The notes: generated by a model from the letters alone, not told the origin. A DNA stretch of 51,654 nucleotides from Rickettsiales bacterium (GCA_002402195.1 NVVL01000006.1:1-51654), one strand, 5' to 3'; shown: positions 8,919-19,217, counted from the first letter of the stretch. Program-made: numbers and translations.

Positions 8919-10094
8919 ATGCAAGAAGCCTATATAGTCAGTGCGAAAAGAACAGCCATCGGCGGATTCCTGGGGAGTATCTCTTCAGTTCCAGCCCCTG
9001 TGCTTGGTGCAGAAATAATAAATGCAATCCTGCGCGCGAGCAAAATAGACCCCTCCATCATAGATGAGGTGATTTTAGGCCAAGTCATCACCGGTGGTTC
9101 GGGGCAAAATCCGGCTCGGCAAAGCGTGATCAAAGCAGGTCTTCCCATCGAAATACCAGCAATGACTATTAATAAAGTATGTGGCTCCGGTCTGAAAGCG
9201 GTCGCATTAGCTGCAAGCGCCATTCGCGCTGGCGATGGTGAGGTGTTCATCGCAGGCGGGCAGGAGAATATGTCTCTTGGCATGCATGGAAGCTATATGA
9301 GAGGCGGCAATAAGTTTGGTGACACAAAATTAACAGATTTCATGATGTATGACGGGTTGACAGATGCTTTTTCCAAAGAAATGATGGGTATCACGGCTGA
9401 AAATATCGCTACAAAATTCACTATCTCACGTAAATGTCAGGACGAGCTCGCCCTCTCCTCGCAAAGCAAAGCGCTCGCTGCCCAAAAAGATGGAAAATTT
9501 CAAGACGAAATTGTCCCTATCGAAGTAAAACACCGCAAAGAAACCGTAATTTTTGCTGAAGATGAGGGGATCCGGCCAGAAACCACGCTGGAGAAACTAT
9601 CAAAGCTCAAACCAGCTTTCAAGGAGGATGGCACAGTCACAGCAGGTAACTCCTCCACAATCAATGATGGTGCGGCCTGCCTGCTTGTTGTAAGCGAGGC
9701 GGCGCTGAAGAAATATAATTTAACCCCTCTTGCTCGGATTGTTTCTTACGCCCAATGCGGCGTGGACCCTGCCCTCATGGGAACTGGGCCTGTGCCTGCA
9801 TCAAAAAAAGCCTTATCTGCTGCTGGTTGGAACCCTCTTGATCTTGATTTAATCGAAGCAAATGAAGCCTTTGCCGTCCAAGCTGAATATGTAAACAGGC
9901 AAATGGGCTGGGATGTAGCAAAACTTAACGTTAATGGCGGCGCAATAGCCCTCGGCCACCCAATTGGCGCCAGCGGTGCAAGGATTTTAGTCACATTACT
10001 GCACGAAATGAAAAGATCCGGGGCCAAGAAAGCTCTAGCCTCACTATGCATAGGTGGCGGCATGGGAATTGCAATGTGCCTTGAAGGAATGTGA
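8919..10094 (+). CDS. phaA: Acetyl-CoA acetyltransferase (thiolase)
   Basis: INKVCGSGLKAVALAA, NEAFAVQAEYV, NVNGGAIALGHPIGASGARI, CIGGGMGIA motifs. Confidence 0.95.
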   Translation: MQEAYIVSAKRTAIGGFLGSISSVPAPVLGAEIINAILRASKIDPSIIDEVILGQVITGGSGQNPARQSVIKAGLPIEIPAMTINKVCGSGLKAVALAASAIRAGDGEVFIAGGQENMSLGMHGSYMRGGNKFGDTKLTDFMMYDGLTDAFSKEMMGITAENIATKFTISRKCQDELALSSQSKALAAQKDGKFQDEIVPIEVKHRKETVIFAEDEGIRPETTLEKLSKLKPAFKEDGTVTAGNSSTINDGAACLLVVSEAALKKYNLTPLARIVSYAQCGVDPALMGTGPVPASKKALSAAGWNPLDLDLIEANEAFAVQAEYVNRQMGWDVAKLNVNGGAIALGHPIGASGARILVTLLHEMKRSGAKKALASLCIGGGMGIAMCLEGM

Positions 10095-10146
10095 ATAGTT
10101 ACAAAAATGTGAATAGTTGTGGAAATGTAAATAATCACAAGAGCTT
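10094..10146. repeat. Degenerate 18-bp tandem repeat at the phaA stop codon
   Basis: gtgaatagttacaaaaat / gtgaatagttgtggaaat / gtaaataatcacaagagc. Confidence 0.6.
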
Positions 10147-10176
10147 ATTGAAATAAATATTACATTATAATTAACA

Positions 10177-10216
10177 AACCTATCAAAGAGCAAATTTTTG
10201 ATAGGTTATATTTTTG
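10177..10216 (+). terminator. Probable rho-independent terminator after phaA
   Basis: AACCTATCAAA...TTTGATAGGTT hairpin followed by atattttt. Confidence 0.75.
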
Positions 10217-10428
10217 CCCTATTTTTTCAAGACCACCCTCCTTTCCTCCAGAGAATCACTGGGAAATGTGATAAAAACTCAACAAAACCATTGATTAAAG
10301 AAATATTTTTATAAATCCTTTAGTTAAGCGTAGAATTAGTTGCAATTAGATTAATTATGCAGTAGGATCACCGTGATTTTTACAGAATATTTAATTTTTC
10401 AGATTTAATTTTTTAGGAGTTATAAATA

Positions 10429-10713
10429 ATGAGTCAATTCGTTAAGAATATTTTAACCAAAGAGCCAGGTAGTCTTTTGACTCAAATTGTGGACATGTTG
10501 TCATCCGTAGATGATATCTCTATAGAGATCTCTGATTCAGGAGTTGCTAGTATTTCAAAGGAGAAAAGTAAATTCGTAATTATAGAAAAGGAAACCATAA
10601 AATTAGCCGACAAAGGTGGTGTTTTCACCCCGCTCAAAGAATCCATCAAAACCCAAGATGATTTCCTAAAAGCCGCAACAGAAGCATATTGGATTGTAGC
10701 AAAGAAAAAGTGA
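10429..10713 (+). CDS. Small conserved-looking hypothetical protein
   Basis: 94-aa ORF with AGGAG ribosome-binding site upstream (ttaggagttataaataatg). Confidence 0.6.
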   Translation: MSQFVKNILTKEPGSLLTQIVDMLSSVDDISIEISDSGVASISKEKSKFVIIEKETIKLADKGGVFTPLKESIKTQDDFLKAATEAYWIVAKKK

Positions 10714-10786
10714 ATTGAGGGAAGGTGCTAGTTAGGGAAAGCTTTACTATTATCAAGAGTAGTGGAGCTTTAGCTGTGATAGTTTT

Positions 10787-10852
10787 TAGAAGCAAAGCAG
10801 GCAGGCCTGGAATATTTTGTATTTTAGGTTACTTCGTAGCTTCTTATAAAAT
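10787..10852. repeat. Dispersed palindromic element, compact copy C
   Basis: ttagaagcaaagcaggcaggcctggaatattttgtattttaggttacttcgtagcttctta; terminal GAAGC/GCTTC inversion. Confidence 0.85.
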
Positions 10853-11411
10853 CAGCTATTTTTTGAGCGCATTCCTCAAGGGTATTTTTGCTTGTATTGA
10901 TCTTTAGGTCGTAAATTTTATCTTTATGAACCAGCATATTTTGAGCCCTTGCAGAGCCGATGGTTCTGTCTCCTCTCGACTTTTCTCTGGTTTCAAGATC
11001 GCTTATTTCTGCATTAACCATTATATAATAGACCTGGAATTCATACAGTTTTTGTTTCCATAGATCATAATGTTTAGGAGGAATACATACATCATCAACA
11101 ATAATATTATGTCCGTTATTAGCAAATAGTACGACAATATCCTGGAAAGTAGAGTTCACCTTTTTAGCATAGGAACCTGAAGTAATATGCGCAAGATTAT
11201 GCCCATTTTTATCCAGTGATTTCTGCCAGTAAAACCCTTGCACAGAATCTGGATTAGCATCCACCCAATTATTAATTTTATCTGGCATCATATCAATCAA
11301 TGAATCAATACCAATATGCATATAAGGCTCGGATAGTTTTTCCTGTAGCAACCTTGCAATCGTCGTTTTACCACTACTTGATGCACCATTTAGGAAAATA
11401 ATTTTTGCCAT
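10824..11411 (-). CDS. Chloramphenicol phosphotransferase-like P-loop kinase
   Basis: IIFLNGASSSGKTTIARLLQ Walker A; YMHIGIDSLIDMMP; HNIIVDDV; C-terminus RSYEVT encoded by element C. Confidence 0.8.
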   Translation of the reverse strand: MAKIIFLNGASSSGKTTIARLLQEKLSEPYMHIGIDSLIDMMPDKINNWVDANPDSVQGFYWQKSLDKNGHNLAHITSGSYAKKVNSTFQDIVVLFANNGHNIIVDDVCIPPKHYDLWKQKLYEFQVYYIMVNAEISDLETREKSRGDRTIGSARAQNMLVHKDKIYDLKINTSKNTLEECAQKIADFIRSYEVT

Positions 11412-11420
11412 ATGATTTAC

Positions 11421-11840
11421 TTACGGTGAATTCTCATCGGGAAATATAGATGAGAAGCATTCAATGACAATACCCCACCAGGAAGACTCACCCCAATATG
11501 TGCTACCCAAAACAGGCCGGCCAGCCAGGTGACTTGCGTGGTCTTCCGATACAACTATCTCCCAATCTTTATCATTCGCAAAGTCTTGTATTTGCTTCCA
11601 CACCTCTGGGGTAATATCTATATCAGAAATAGATGATAGGTCTTGATCAAGATTTTTTAAAGCTAGATTTTTCAATAACAATCGAACCATTTCCGCACGG
11701 TTATTTTGAGCAGCTACTACTAAAGCAGAAATAATTTCAGCGTTGGTTTTGTCTGTAAACAAAGTGACTGTTTCTATATCCCCCTTGCCCACTGCATATA
11801 AAAAAAGATCAAACTTATCACCTACTACATCTTTTGCCAT
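11421..11840 (-). CDS. Hypothetical protein with ankyrin-like segment
   Basis: DLFLYAVGKGDIETVTLFTDKTNAEIISALVVAAQNNRAEMVRLLLKN resembles ankyrin repeats. Confidence 0.5.
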   Translation of the reverse strand: MAKDVVGDKFDLFLYAVGKGDIETVTLFTDKTNAEIISALVVAAQNNRAEMVRLLLKNLALKNLDQDLSSISDIDITPEVWKQIQDFANDKDWEIVVSEDHASHLAGRPVLGSTYWGESSWWGIVIECFSSIFPDENSP

Positions 11841-11850
11841 ACTCCCCTCG

Positions 11851-11917
11851 CTAGTTCTTATTGGACCTAGTATTTCTTATTGGAGTCACTACTTCTATTA
11901 GACTTACTTATTTCTAG
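11851..11917. repeat. Degenerate 16-20 bp tandem repeat overlapping the lolD 3' end
   Basis: ctagttcttattggac / ctagtatttcttattggagt / cactacttctattagact / tacttatttctag. Confidence 0.5.
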
Positions 11918-12602
11918 CACACTCCTCTTCAAGCAAACCACATTCTAGCCTATATATTTTATGCATTCTGGAGGCAAGCTCCAGATTATGCGAAACCATC
12001 ACCACGGCGGAGCCAAATTTTTCTGCGCGCTCTAAGAACATCGCAAATACCTCATCGGCGGTGGATTTATCCAAATTTCCTGTGGGTTCATCGGCTAGAA
12101 TGATCTTCGGGTTATTGATCAAAGCCCTGGCGACTGCAACGCGCTGCTGCTCCCCGCCGGAGAGTTCACCTGGCATATTGCCAAGACGCTCTGCAAGCCC
12201 AAGGTCAGAAAGGATACTCCCTGCTCTCTCCATGGCTTCTTGCTTGTTAACTCCGCTGATAAACAGGGGCATAGCAGCATTTTCTTGAGCCGTAAAATCG
12301 CGCAATAAATGGTGATATTGGTAAATAAAACCCATATTATTCAGCCTGACTCTGTTTGCATTGCGCAGGTTTTTAATTTGCTCAGCGCCGATCGAAACGC
12401 TGCCTTTATCCGCAGAATCCAGCAGACCCGCAATATGCAGCAAAGTCGACTTCCCACTACCAGAAGCCCCGATAATAGCCACCATCTGACCTGTCCTCAC
12501 TTCCAAATCGACGTTTTTCAAAACATCAATCAGAGAGCCACCTTGCATATAGGTTTTCGAGACTCCCTTTAATGATAAGGCAAGCATAGATTCATCACTC
12601 AT
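11904..12602 (-). CDS. lolD: Lipoprotein-releasing system ATP-binding protein
   Basis: IIGASGSGKSTLLHIAGLLD, LSGGEQQRVAVARAL, ILADEPTGNLD; overlaps the 3' end of lolC; the annotated ORF extends upstream to 12617. Confidence 0.93.
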   Translation of the reverse strand: MSDESMLALSLKGVSKTYMQGGSLIDVLKNVDLEVRTGQMVAIIGASGSGKSTLLHIAGLLDSADKGSVSIGAEQIKNLRNANRVRLNNMGFIYQYHHLLRDFTAQENAAMPLFISGVNKQEAMERAGSILSDLGLAERLGNMPGELSGGEQQRVAVARALINNPKIILADEPTGNLDKSTADEVFAMFLERAEKFGSAVVMVSHNLELASRMHKIYRLECGLLEEECARNK

Positions 12603-13839
12603 AGCGCATAGCCTCAACTGGGTTTAATATTGCGGCTTTATAGGCGGGGTATATGGTTGCTAAAAATGATATTCCTAAAGCCAAACTTGCCACAAAAACA
12701 ACATCACCGAACCTCACCACGGATGGCAGAGTATATAAGAAATATATCGCAGGATCAAACAATCTACTACCAGAGATAGACTCCAAAAGCTTCCTGATAT
12801 TCTCGATATTATAAGAAAATAACAAACCAGAAATCACCCCAAGTGCTGTGCCTATAAAGCCTGTCATCATGCCATTAATGATAAAAATACACATAATCTG
12901 CTTGGTCGAGGCGCCGATAGTCCGCAAAATCGCGATATCCTTGGTTTTATCCTTCACAATCATAAATAGGCTGGAGATAATATTGAATGCCGCAACTATC
13001 ATAATCAGCGATAAGATCATGAACATCACGCTGCGTTCAACCTCCAGCGCATCCAGGAAATATTTCTGCTCCTCTAGCCAGCTAGTGACGTATATATTCG
13101 CCCCAAGCTCCTTTTGTAATTCCCTTGCATAGGCTTTGGCTTTTTCAGAATCATCAACATTAATCTCCAGCAAGTTAATCCCCTCCCCCAGGCCGAGAAA
13201 TTTCTGAGCAGCTGAGATTGGCATTAACATTGTTGCTGAATCATAGTCATAAAGATCGGTACTGAATACGGAGACTACCTTGAAATCCTTCGCACGTGGC
13301 ATGCTGCCAAATAGGGTTGGTAGTATAACTGGAGAGATCATCTTGATCTTTGATCTTGCATAGACTCCAATAGTACCGGCAAGCCCAGAACCAACAGCCA
13401 CCGCATTATCGCCGTAATAATCCTCAAAGCTACCCGAGTGCACATTGCCCAATATGCTGCCCTTATCTTTCAAATCCACCAGATCAATCCCTTTGATAAG
13501 CACGCCACTATTGGCAGTCTTACCAAGCACCAAAGCCTGCCCCTGAACCACGGGAGTTACCTTGGTTACGAAGCTTTTTGCCGATAATTTTTTGATGATT
13601 TCTTGGTGATTTTCGATCGTCTTACCAACAGGAGTAATTTTGATATCCCCATTAAGACCGATTATATTACCCGTTAATTCTATATGAAACCCATTCATCA
13701 CAGACATAACAATGATCAAAGCAGCAACGCCAATCGCAATTCCTGCCAAAGATATCGCCGAGATGATAGAGATGAATTTCTCGTTCTTCTTAGCGCTGAA
13801 ATATCTCAGTGATAATATCGAAATAAAATTACTTAACAT
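12595..13839 (-). CDS. lolC: Lipoprotein-releasing system transmembrane protein (LolC/LolE family)
   Basis: [43 protein letters not shown]-terminal FtsX-like TM domain; ends NPVEAMRYE. Confidence 0.93.
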   Translation of the reverse strand: MLSNFISILSLRYFSAKKNEKFISIISAISLAGIAIGVAALIIVMSVMNGFHIELTGNIIGLNGDIKITPVGKTIENHQEIIKKLSAKSFVTKVTPVVQGQALVLGKTANSGVLIKGIDLVDLKDKGSILGNVHSGSFEDYYGDNAVAVGSGLAGTIGVYARSKIKMISPVILPTLFGSMPRAKDFKVVSVFSTDLYDYDSATMLMPISAAQKFLGLGEGINLLEINVDDSEKAKAYARELQKELGANIYVTSWLEEQKYFLDALEVERSVMFMILSLIMIVAAFNIISSLFMIVKDKTKDIAILRTIGASTKQIMCIFIINGMMTGFIGTALGVISGLLFSYNIENIRKLLESISGSRLFDPAIYFLYTLPSVVRFGDVVFVASLALGISFLATIYPAYKAAILNPVEAMRYE

Positions 13840-15130
13840 TCAAACTATTCACCACCATTAAAATTGCCTCATCTGGGGAAACCTCGTCAACCTCGCCAGA
13901 GGCTCTGTGTTTAAGCTCCACCAAGCCGCTAGCTGCTTTTTTAGGCCCAACGATAATCTGCCAAGGCGACCCGATTAAATCATGAGTAGCAAACTTAGCG
14001 CCTGTGCGAGCATTAGTGTCGTCATATAAAACATCTATGCCTTTTGAACGTAACATATTATATATATTCCCGGCAAGCGAGCAGCTGAGCTCGTCTTTGA
14101 TGTTCACATTAATCACCGAAACTTTAAACGGAGCAACAGAGATCGGCCAGATGATTCCTTTATCATCATGACTAGACTCAATAATCGCTGCAACCAACCT
14201 AGAAACCCCAATCCCGTATGCTCCCATATGAACAGGAATTTGCTTGCCATTATTATCATTCACCATCGCTTTCATCGGCTTGGAGTATTTGTCTGCAAAG
14301 TTAAATATATGCCCAACCTCAATCCCTCGCTTAACGGACAGCTCGCTTTCTGGAATTGGGCAGGTTTTCGGGTCGTGCTTCTCCTCGGTGGCAGCATAGA
14401 GCGACTTGCGTTGATTCATATCTCCCATCAAATCTTCGCCTATTATGTCAAATTTCTTATCATAGTAAATTTTGCTCTCACCAGTTTCAGCAACAACATG
14501 GAACTCATGACTCATACTCCCGCCAATCTCGCCAGAATCTGCCGCAAGCGGAATCACGTTTAACCCAAGATCCTTGAATGTGCGCATATAGGCTGCAAAT
14601 ATCTGGTCGTAAGTCTTGATCGCGCTTTCCTCGTCTAGATCGATCGAATATGCGTCTTTCATCAAGAACTCACGACCACGCATCACGCCAAAGCGCGGAC
14701 GGATCTCATCACGAAACTTCCATTGAATTTGATAAAGCACCTTCGGCAAATCGCGGTAGGATTGTATCGAATTGCGTATAATGTCGGTAATTACTTCCTC
14801 ATTTGTCGGGCCGAATAATAGATCATGACCGTGCCTATCCTTAAAGCGTAGCATCTCCTCGCCATAAACATCTAAACGCCCGGATTCGCGCCAAAGGTCG
14901 CCATCTTGAACGCATGGCATTAATATTTCAACAAAGCCCGAAGCATCCATATTAAAACGGATGATGTTTTCTATATTCCGGAGTACCTTCAAACCAAGCG
15001 GCAGCCAGCTGTAAATCCCTGAAGATGATTGCCTGATCATGCCAGCTTTCAGCATCAAAGAATGCGACGCCACTTGCGCTTCGGAAGGTTGCTCTTTAAG
15101 TACCGGTAGGAAATATTGTGATAGTAACAT
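13829..15130 (-). CDS. proS: Prolyl-tRNA synthetase, short alphaproteobacterial/mitochondrial type
   Basis: [69 protein letters not shown]. Confidence 0.95.
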   Translation of the reverse strand: MLLSQYFLPVLKEQPSEAQVASHSLMLKAGMIRQSSSGIYSWLPLGLKVLRNIENIIRFNMDASGFVEILMPCVQDGDLWRESGRLDVYGEEMLRFKDRHGHDLLFGPTNEEVITDIIRNSIQSYRDLPKVLYQIQWKFRDEIRPRFGVMRGREFLMKDAYSIDLDEESAIKTYDQIFAAYMRTFKDLGLNVIPLAADSGEIGGSMSHEFHVVAETGESKIYYDKKFDIIGEDLMGDMNQRKSLYAATEEKHDPKTCPIPESELSVKRGIEVGHIFNFADKYSKPMKAMVNDNNGKQIPVHMGAYGIGVSRLVAAIIESSHDDKGIIWPISVAPFKVSVINVNIKDELSCSLAGNIYNMLRSKGIDVLYDDTNARTGAKFATHDLIGSPWQIIVGPKKAASGLVELKHRASGEVDEVSPDEAILMVVNSLNVK

Positions 15131-15236
15131 ATAATTTGATCTATATAATAATTAATTTTTTTAATCTTTGGTCTTTGTTTTTTACTTTTGAATCGAATTG
15201 AATCTTTAGCTTTTGATCAGGTTTAATCTCTAGCCT

Positions 15237-15806
15237 TTAACCTCTAATCGAATCCAGGAACTCTTTGCGCTTTTCTGCATGCTCATGATATTCACCCGTA
15301 AAATACGTCGTATCCATCACAGCGCCATTCTTGGCAACACCCCTTGCGCTCATGCAGCTATGAACAGCAGATACGCGAACCGCTACCCCGCCCGGGTTTA
15401 AATGAGAATGCAGAGAGTTTGCTATCTCAAAAGTCATCCGCTCTTGAATCTGCAGGCGCTTTGAAAACATATCCACTAGCCGCGCAAGCTTGCTGATACC
15501 AAGAACTTCTCCACCTGGAATATAGGCGATATCAACCGTTCCATAAAATGGTAGCATATGATGCTCGCATAGGGAAGTAAACTTAATCTTTTTCAGCAAT
15601 ACCACGTCGTTATATTCACTAACATCCGTAAATGTCTTACTCAGCACATCCTCAATGGGCAAAGCGTAGCCTGCGAAGAGCTCTGCATAGCTCCGCACAA
15701 CGCGCGCAGGGGTCTCCTTGAGCCCTTCCCTATTTACGTCTTCTCCGATATATTCTAGCAATAATTTAACGGCTTGCTCTGCCTGGTCTTTTGTTGGTTT
15801 GGTCAC
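15237..15806 (-). CDS. folE: GTP cyclohydrolase I
   Basis: CEHHMLPFYGTVDIAYIPGGEVLGISKLAR, QIQERMTFEIA, SCMSARGVAK. Confidence 0.96.
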   Translation of the reverse strand: MTKPTKDQAEQAVKLLLEYIGEDVNREGLKETPARVVRSYAELFAGYALPIEDVLSKTFTDVSEYNDVVLLKKIKFTSLCEHHMLPFYGTVDIAYIPGGEVLGISKLARLVDMFSKRLQIQERMTFEIANSLHSHLNPGGVAVRVSAVHSCMSARGVAKNGAVMDTTYFTGEYHEHAEKRKEFLDSIRG

Positions 15807-15824
15807 TTAAAATTCCCATAATAA

Positions 15825-17213
15825 TTATTCACGGTAAAATAATTTTCTAGCACAAATATACACAAACATCAAGCCACCAATTATCGCAAGCAAACCTCCC
15901 GCGCCAACCATGCCCATATAAACTTTAGCAGATAGGGCAATCTCCTCGCCCGGTGTTTTTCTCATAACCCCATACCCCCCGGCAAGCGCAAGCCCGCCTA
16001 TATGCAGGATCTGCCCTATGGTTACAGTGTAAATTTGCCACGATGCTGAGCGCTGAGATTTTGTATTATCGCTACGAGAATTGGGTATTATAAAGCTAAT
16101 TACCCCGCCTTTTTCCGTTAGAGAACCCGCAACATTTTTCTGAAAGCAAAGCATATAGCTAAGCCCCATAAATGCGACACTAATCCCCACAATCGAACCA
16201 TGATAATGCGCTGGAATCGTAACATTAACCCCAGAAATCACCGCCCCGATCGCCCCTCCTGAGAGAAATAACAGCACCGAACTCACAAAAGCGGCAGGAA
16301 TAAAGGTGGGAACATTCGGGGTTCTTTTCTGAACAATCTCAGCAATTAGCATAGCTATGAAGATCACAGGCGCAACGCCGCCACTATAGATCATATGACG
16401 CGTAAAGAACTCCTTAAACAAACCATCTGCTATATCATAATATGCATGCCCCAAAAACACCGCAAGACTCAGCACAAAGTTCAGCACTAATATTAGTTCA
16501 TACTCCGCATGCGAGCCAATCCTACCGCCGCGCCATCCTTCAGCAAGAATAAGCAGCACAATCATCAATATCTGAGTATAAATAAATTGCAGCAAATGCC
16601 CGCCGCTCCAAAAGAGCATTTCGTAGAAGAACTCTATATCAAGCGGAACTATCTCGCTAAGGGCACTTACTCCGATAAATGAGAGAATAAAACAAATCCA
16701 AACAGCGACATACATCATTGCCGACGTGATTTTAGTAATCGCAATTATCCGCTCCCCATAGTCAGAGAAAGCATCGCCCATAAAGCTGGTGAGGATCGTC
16801 TGTATCGCAAAACACAAAATCGCTGTGCCAAATAATCCAAGCCCTATTGCAAAGAAGATATTCTCAAGCATCGGAACGTAATTATTCATAATTGGCACGG
16901 ATTCTGGATATAAAGGGCTCAGCGCCATCAAAGCCATTCCAGCGATCGCAATATATGTAAATAGCGACTCAAAACCGCTTCTGACCTTGGATATGCTCCA
17001 AATAATGCAGGTGATAGCTAATAGCCAAACTAATACCGATAAATTAACGTGAATAACTAACGCCGATTTGAAAATCGATTTATCAGTAAATAGCTGGTTC
17101 AAACCAGGAGTGCGCAGTAGAACGAGTATAATTGAATATAGCCCAGCAATTGCAAGCGCTGTAATGCCTGTTTTAAGCCATAAAATGGCATGTAGATTTG
17201 TATTATTTTTCAT
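15825..17213 (-). CDS. Heme-copper oxidase subunit I-like (NorB/cbb3-related) membrane protein
   Basis: About 12 TM helices; HVNLSVLVW, WSGGHLLQF, IPAHYHGSIVGISVAFMG (HxH) motifs; alternative start at 17261. Confidence 0.65.
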   Translation of the reverse strand: MKNNTNLHAILWLKTGITALAIAGLYSIILVLLRTPGLNQLFTDKSIFKSALVIHVNLSVLVWLLAITCIIWSISKVRSGFESLFTYIAIAGMALMALSPLYPESVPIMNNYVPMLENIFFAIGLGLFGTAILCFAIQTILTSFMGDAFSDYGERIIAITKITSAMMYVAVWICFILSFIGVSALSEIVPLDIEFFYEMLFWSGGHLLQFIYTQILMIVLLILAEGWRGGRIGSHAEYELILVLNFVLSLAVFLGHAYYDIADGLFKEFFTRHMIYSGGVAPVIFIAMLIAEIVQKRTPNVPTFIPAAFVSSVLLFLSGGAIGAVISGVNVTIPAHYHGSIVGISVAFMGLSYMLCFQKNVAGSLTEKGGVISFIIPNSRSDNTKSQRSASWQIYTVTIGQILHIGGLALAGGYGVMRKTPGEEIALSAKVYMGMVGAGGLLAIIGGLMFVYICARKLFYRE

Positions 17214-17367
17214 AGATTTGGATCTCTGGTAATTATTCACGGTAACATTATATTTTAACAAAAGACAAAAGAATCGAAGAGTAACTCATAGTAATAGCAT
17301 TAAAAGTATTTGAAGTGAAATTCTAAGAAGAAAAGCAGAGCAGCTTAAAATAAAAAATTCTAGGAGC

Positions 17368-17438
17368 GCCTGCCCGGTTTGCTTCTTAGAAGCTTCGCCA
17401 GTAACCTAGAATATTTCGTATTTTTAGAGTATTCGCTT
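17368..17438 (+). repeat. Dispersed palindromic element, copy M
   Basis: gcgcctgcccggtttgcttcttagaagcttcgccagtaacctagaatatttcgtatttttagag. Confidence 0.8.
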
Positions 17439-17450
17439 CGCTTTTAAAGA

Positions 17451-18395
17451 TTAGTTTTTAAGCTCCATTATTTCATCAATAGATAGTTCAGAAATTTGTG
17501 ATATGAGATTAATATCCAAGCCTTTCACGAGCATAGTTTTCGCCACTTCTATTTTTGTAAGTTTTGCCCCCTCTTCCCTGCCTTCTTCCCGGCCTTCTTT
17601 CCGGCCTTTCTCTAATCCCTGGCTCATGCCTTTTTGAAGTCCTTCAGCAAGGCCTTTACTATTTGCAGCGTTCAGGATATCTTCCTGAACAGCGGACTCT
17701 TTTAAATATTTGTGATACTCTATGCGCTCCTCGTCTGTCATGCGCAAAACCTTGAGACGCTTAGCTACTCTTGCCATGTAGGGGGATTTAAAATCTGCCT
17801 TTACCTCAGAATTTTTCATCATGTATAACCATTCATCCATCTCGGATCTTATCTGATCGTTGAATCTTGGTATTGAGATGAAAAAATACTCGGGAAATAT
17901 ATTTTTATTCTCAAAAGTCGCTATTCCTTTATTCATAATATCTATATCAATCGGATGCTCAGTATCTACCTCATGAATGATGGTTTTGCCGTGATAAATT
18001 GGTTTCTCCATCCCGGCTGTTTCGAAATATAATAGGCTTATGTGGAATATTTTCTGTATTTTGCTGTAATCCTGGCTAGTTGAGATGCTATCTGAGATCA
18101 ATCTTGCAGTATTGAAACAAGCTTTATGAGTGAAATTTGGAGTAAATGAACGCTCGATCTCTACGATAAATTTATTTCCGTCAGTATCTTCAACAATTAG
18201 ATCTGCAACGCTTTTCTTTAAATGAGCAGCTTCCTTGTTGCTCTCGCTCTCAAGAAGGGCAGTGATCTTAACGGGTTTATAGTTATTTGCCACAAAAAGG
18301 GCAGAAAGAAACCCCTCAATGATTTCATAATCCTCTTTGCTTTTTAGGAGGAACTTAATAGCAAAATCAAAACTAATTAGTGGTTTTTCGAACAT
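17451..18395 (-). CDS. Rpn family PD-(D/E)XK nuclease (recombination-promoting nuclease/putative transposase)
   Basis: PLISFDFAIKFLLKSKEDYEIIEGFLSALF, KKSVADLIVEDTDGNKFIVEIER core; C-terminal GLxxGxxxG repeats. Confidence 0.85.
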   Translation of the reverse strand: MFEKPLISFDFAIKFLLKSKEDYEIIEGFLSALFVANNYKPVKITALLESESNKEAAHLKKSVADLIVEDTDGNKFIVEIERSFTPNFTHKACFNTARLISDSISTSQDYSKIQKIFHISLLYFETAGMEKPIYHGKTIIHEVDTEHPIDIDIMNKGIATFENKNIFPEYFFISIPRFNDQIRSEMDEWLYMMKNSEVKADFKSPYMARVAKRLKVLRMTDEERIEYHKYLKESAVQEDILNAANSKGLAEGLQKGMSQGLEKGRKEGREEGREEGAKLTKIEVAKTMLVKGLDINLISQISELSIDEIMELKN

Positions 18396-18476
18396 GAAGA
18401 CAAATCCTTTCCTTTTGAGTGATGATACCATTAATAGTAAGGGGTTGCAACTGAATAATCAGGATTTAATTCCGCT

Positions 18477-19217
18477 CTACACCCCAGCTTTCACTAGCGC
18501 ATTTTTCTCAGTAGTGATCTTTTTTTGTATATAATCTGTCAGCTCTCTTGTATCGTATTTTGCGACTTGTTCCGGGCTCATAGATTCTATTATTTTTATC
18601 GTTATAGTCCCAGGTCTTTTGAGCCAAATCCCCTTCGGCCACACTAGCCCGGAATTGAGCGCCACAAGAACAACAGGCACCTTGGTATTCAGAGCAAGTC
18701 TCGCAGCACTAGCCTTAAAACGAGCATTTTTATGCACACTAACACGAGTTGATTCCGGGAAAATCACAAGAGAAATCCCTTGCTTAAACTTTTTTGCCCC
18801 CTCATTTAATATATACATCACAGATCTGTTGCTGCTTCTGTCTATCGCGATTGGGTTGACACTTCGGATACCATTTCCAACGCAAGGCATGTTCAATAAT
18901 TCTCTCTTTATCACCCATGAATGTTTGGGCAATAACATAAGAAAAATACAATTTTCCCAGAATGATTGGTGATTAGACAATAATAAATATGGCTTGCCAT
19001 CCGCCGGGAGCTTCTCAAGCCCTTCTACCCTATATTTAATACCACAAATAGTTTCTATCAAATATAGAAAAGAAGCTACAAAAGCCTCGACCACCCTATA
19101 GCGAAATGCGTAAGGCATCTTGACCACCCTCATTGGAAGCCAAAATACGATATTAAATGACACTGATACGAAGATTAGTGCTAAGTAAAAAAATAATACT
19201 CTAAAACGTAAAAACAT
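18477..19217 (-). CDS. plsC: 1-acyl-sn-glycerol-3-phosphate acyltransferase
   Basis: LLLSNHQSFWENC (NHxxxxD-like), LVIFPESTRVS, VPVVLVALNSG motifs. Confidence 0.9.
   Translation of the reverse strand: MFLRFRVLFFYLALIFVSVSFNIVFWLPMRVVKMPYAFRYRVVEAFVASFLYLIETICGIKYRVEGLEKLPADGKPYLLLSNHQSFWENCIFLMLLPKHSWVIKRELLNMPCVGNGIRSVNPIAIDRSSNRSVMYILNEGAKKFKQGISLVIFPESTRVSVHKNARFKASAARLALNTKVPVVLVALNSGLVWPKGIWLKRPGTITIKIIESMSPEQVAKYDTRELTDYIQKKITTEKNALVKAGV

Noticed and set aside
10725-10907. 60-aa plus-strand ORF
   Set aside because: Overlaps the palindromic element and the CPT-like kinase on the other strand; composition not protein-like.
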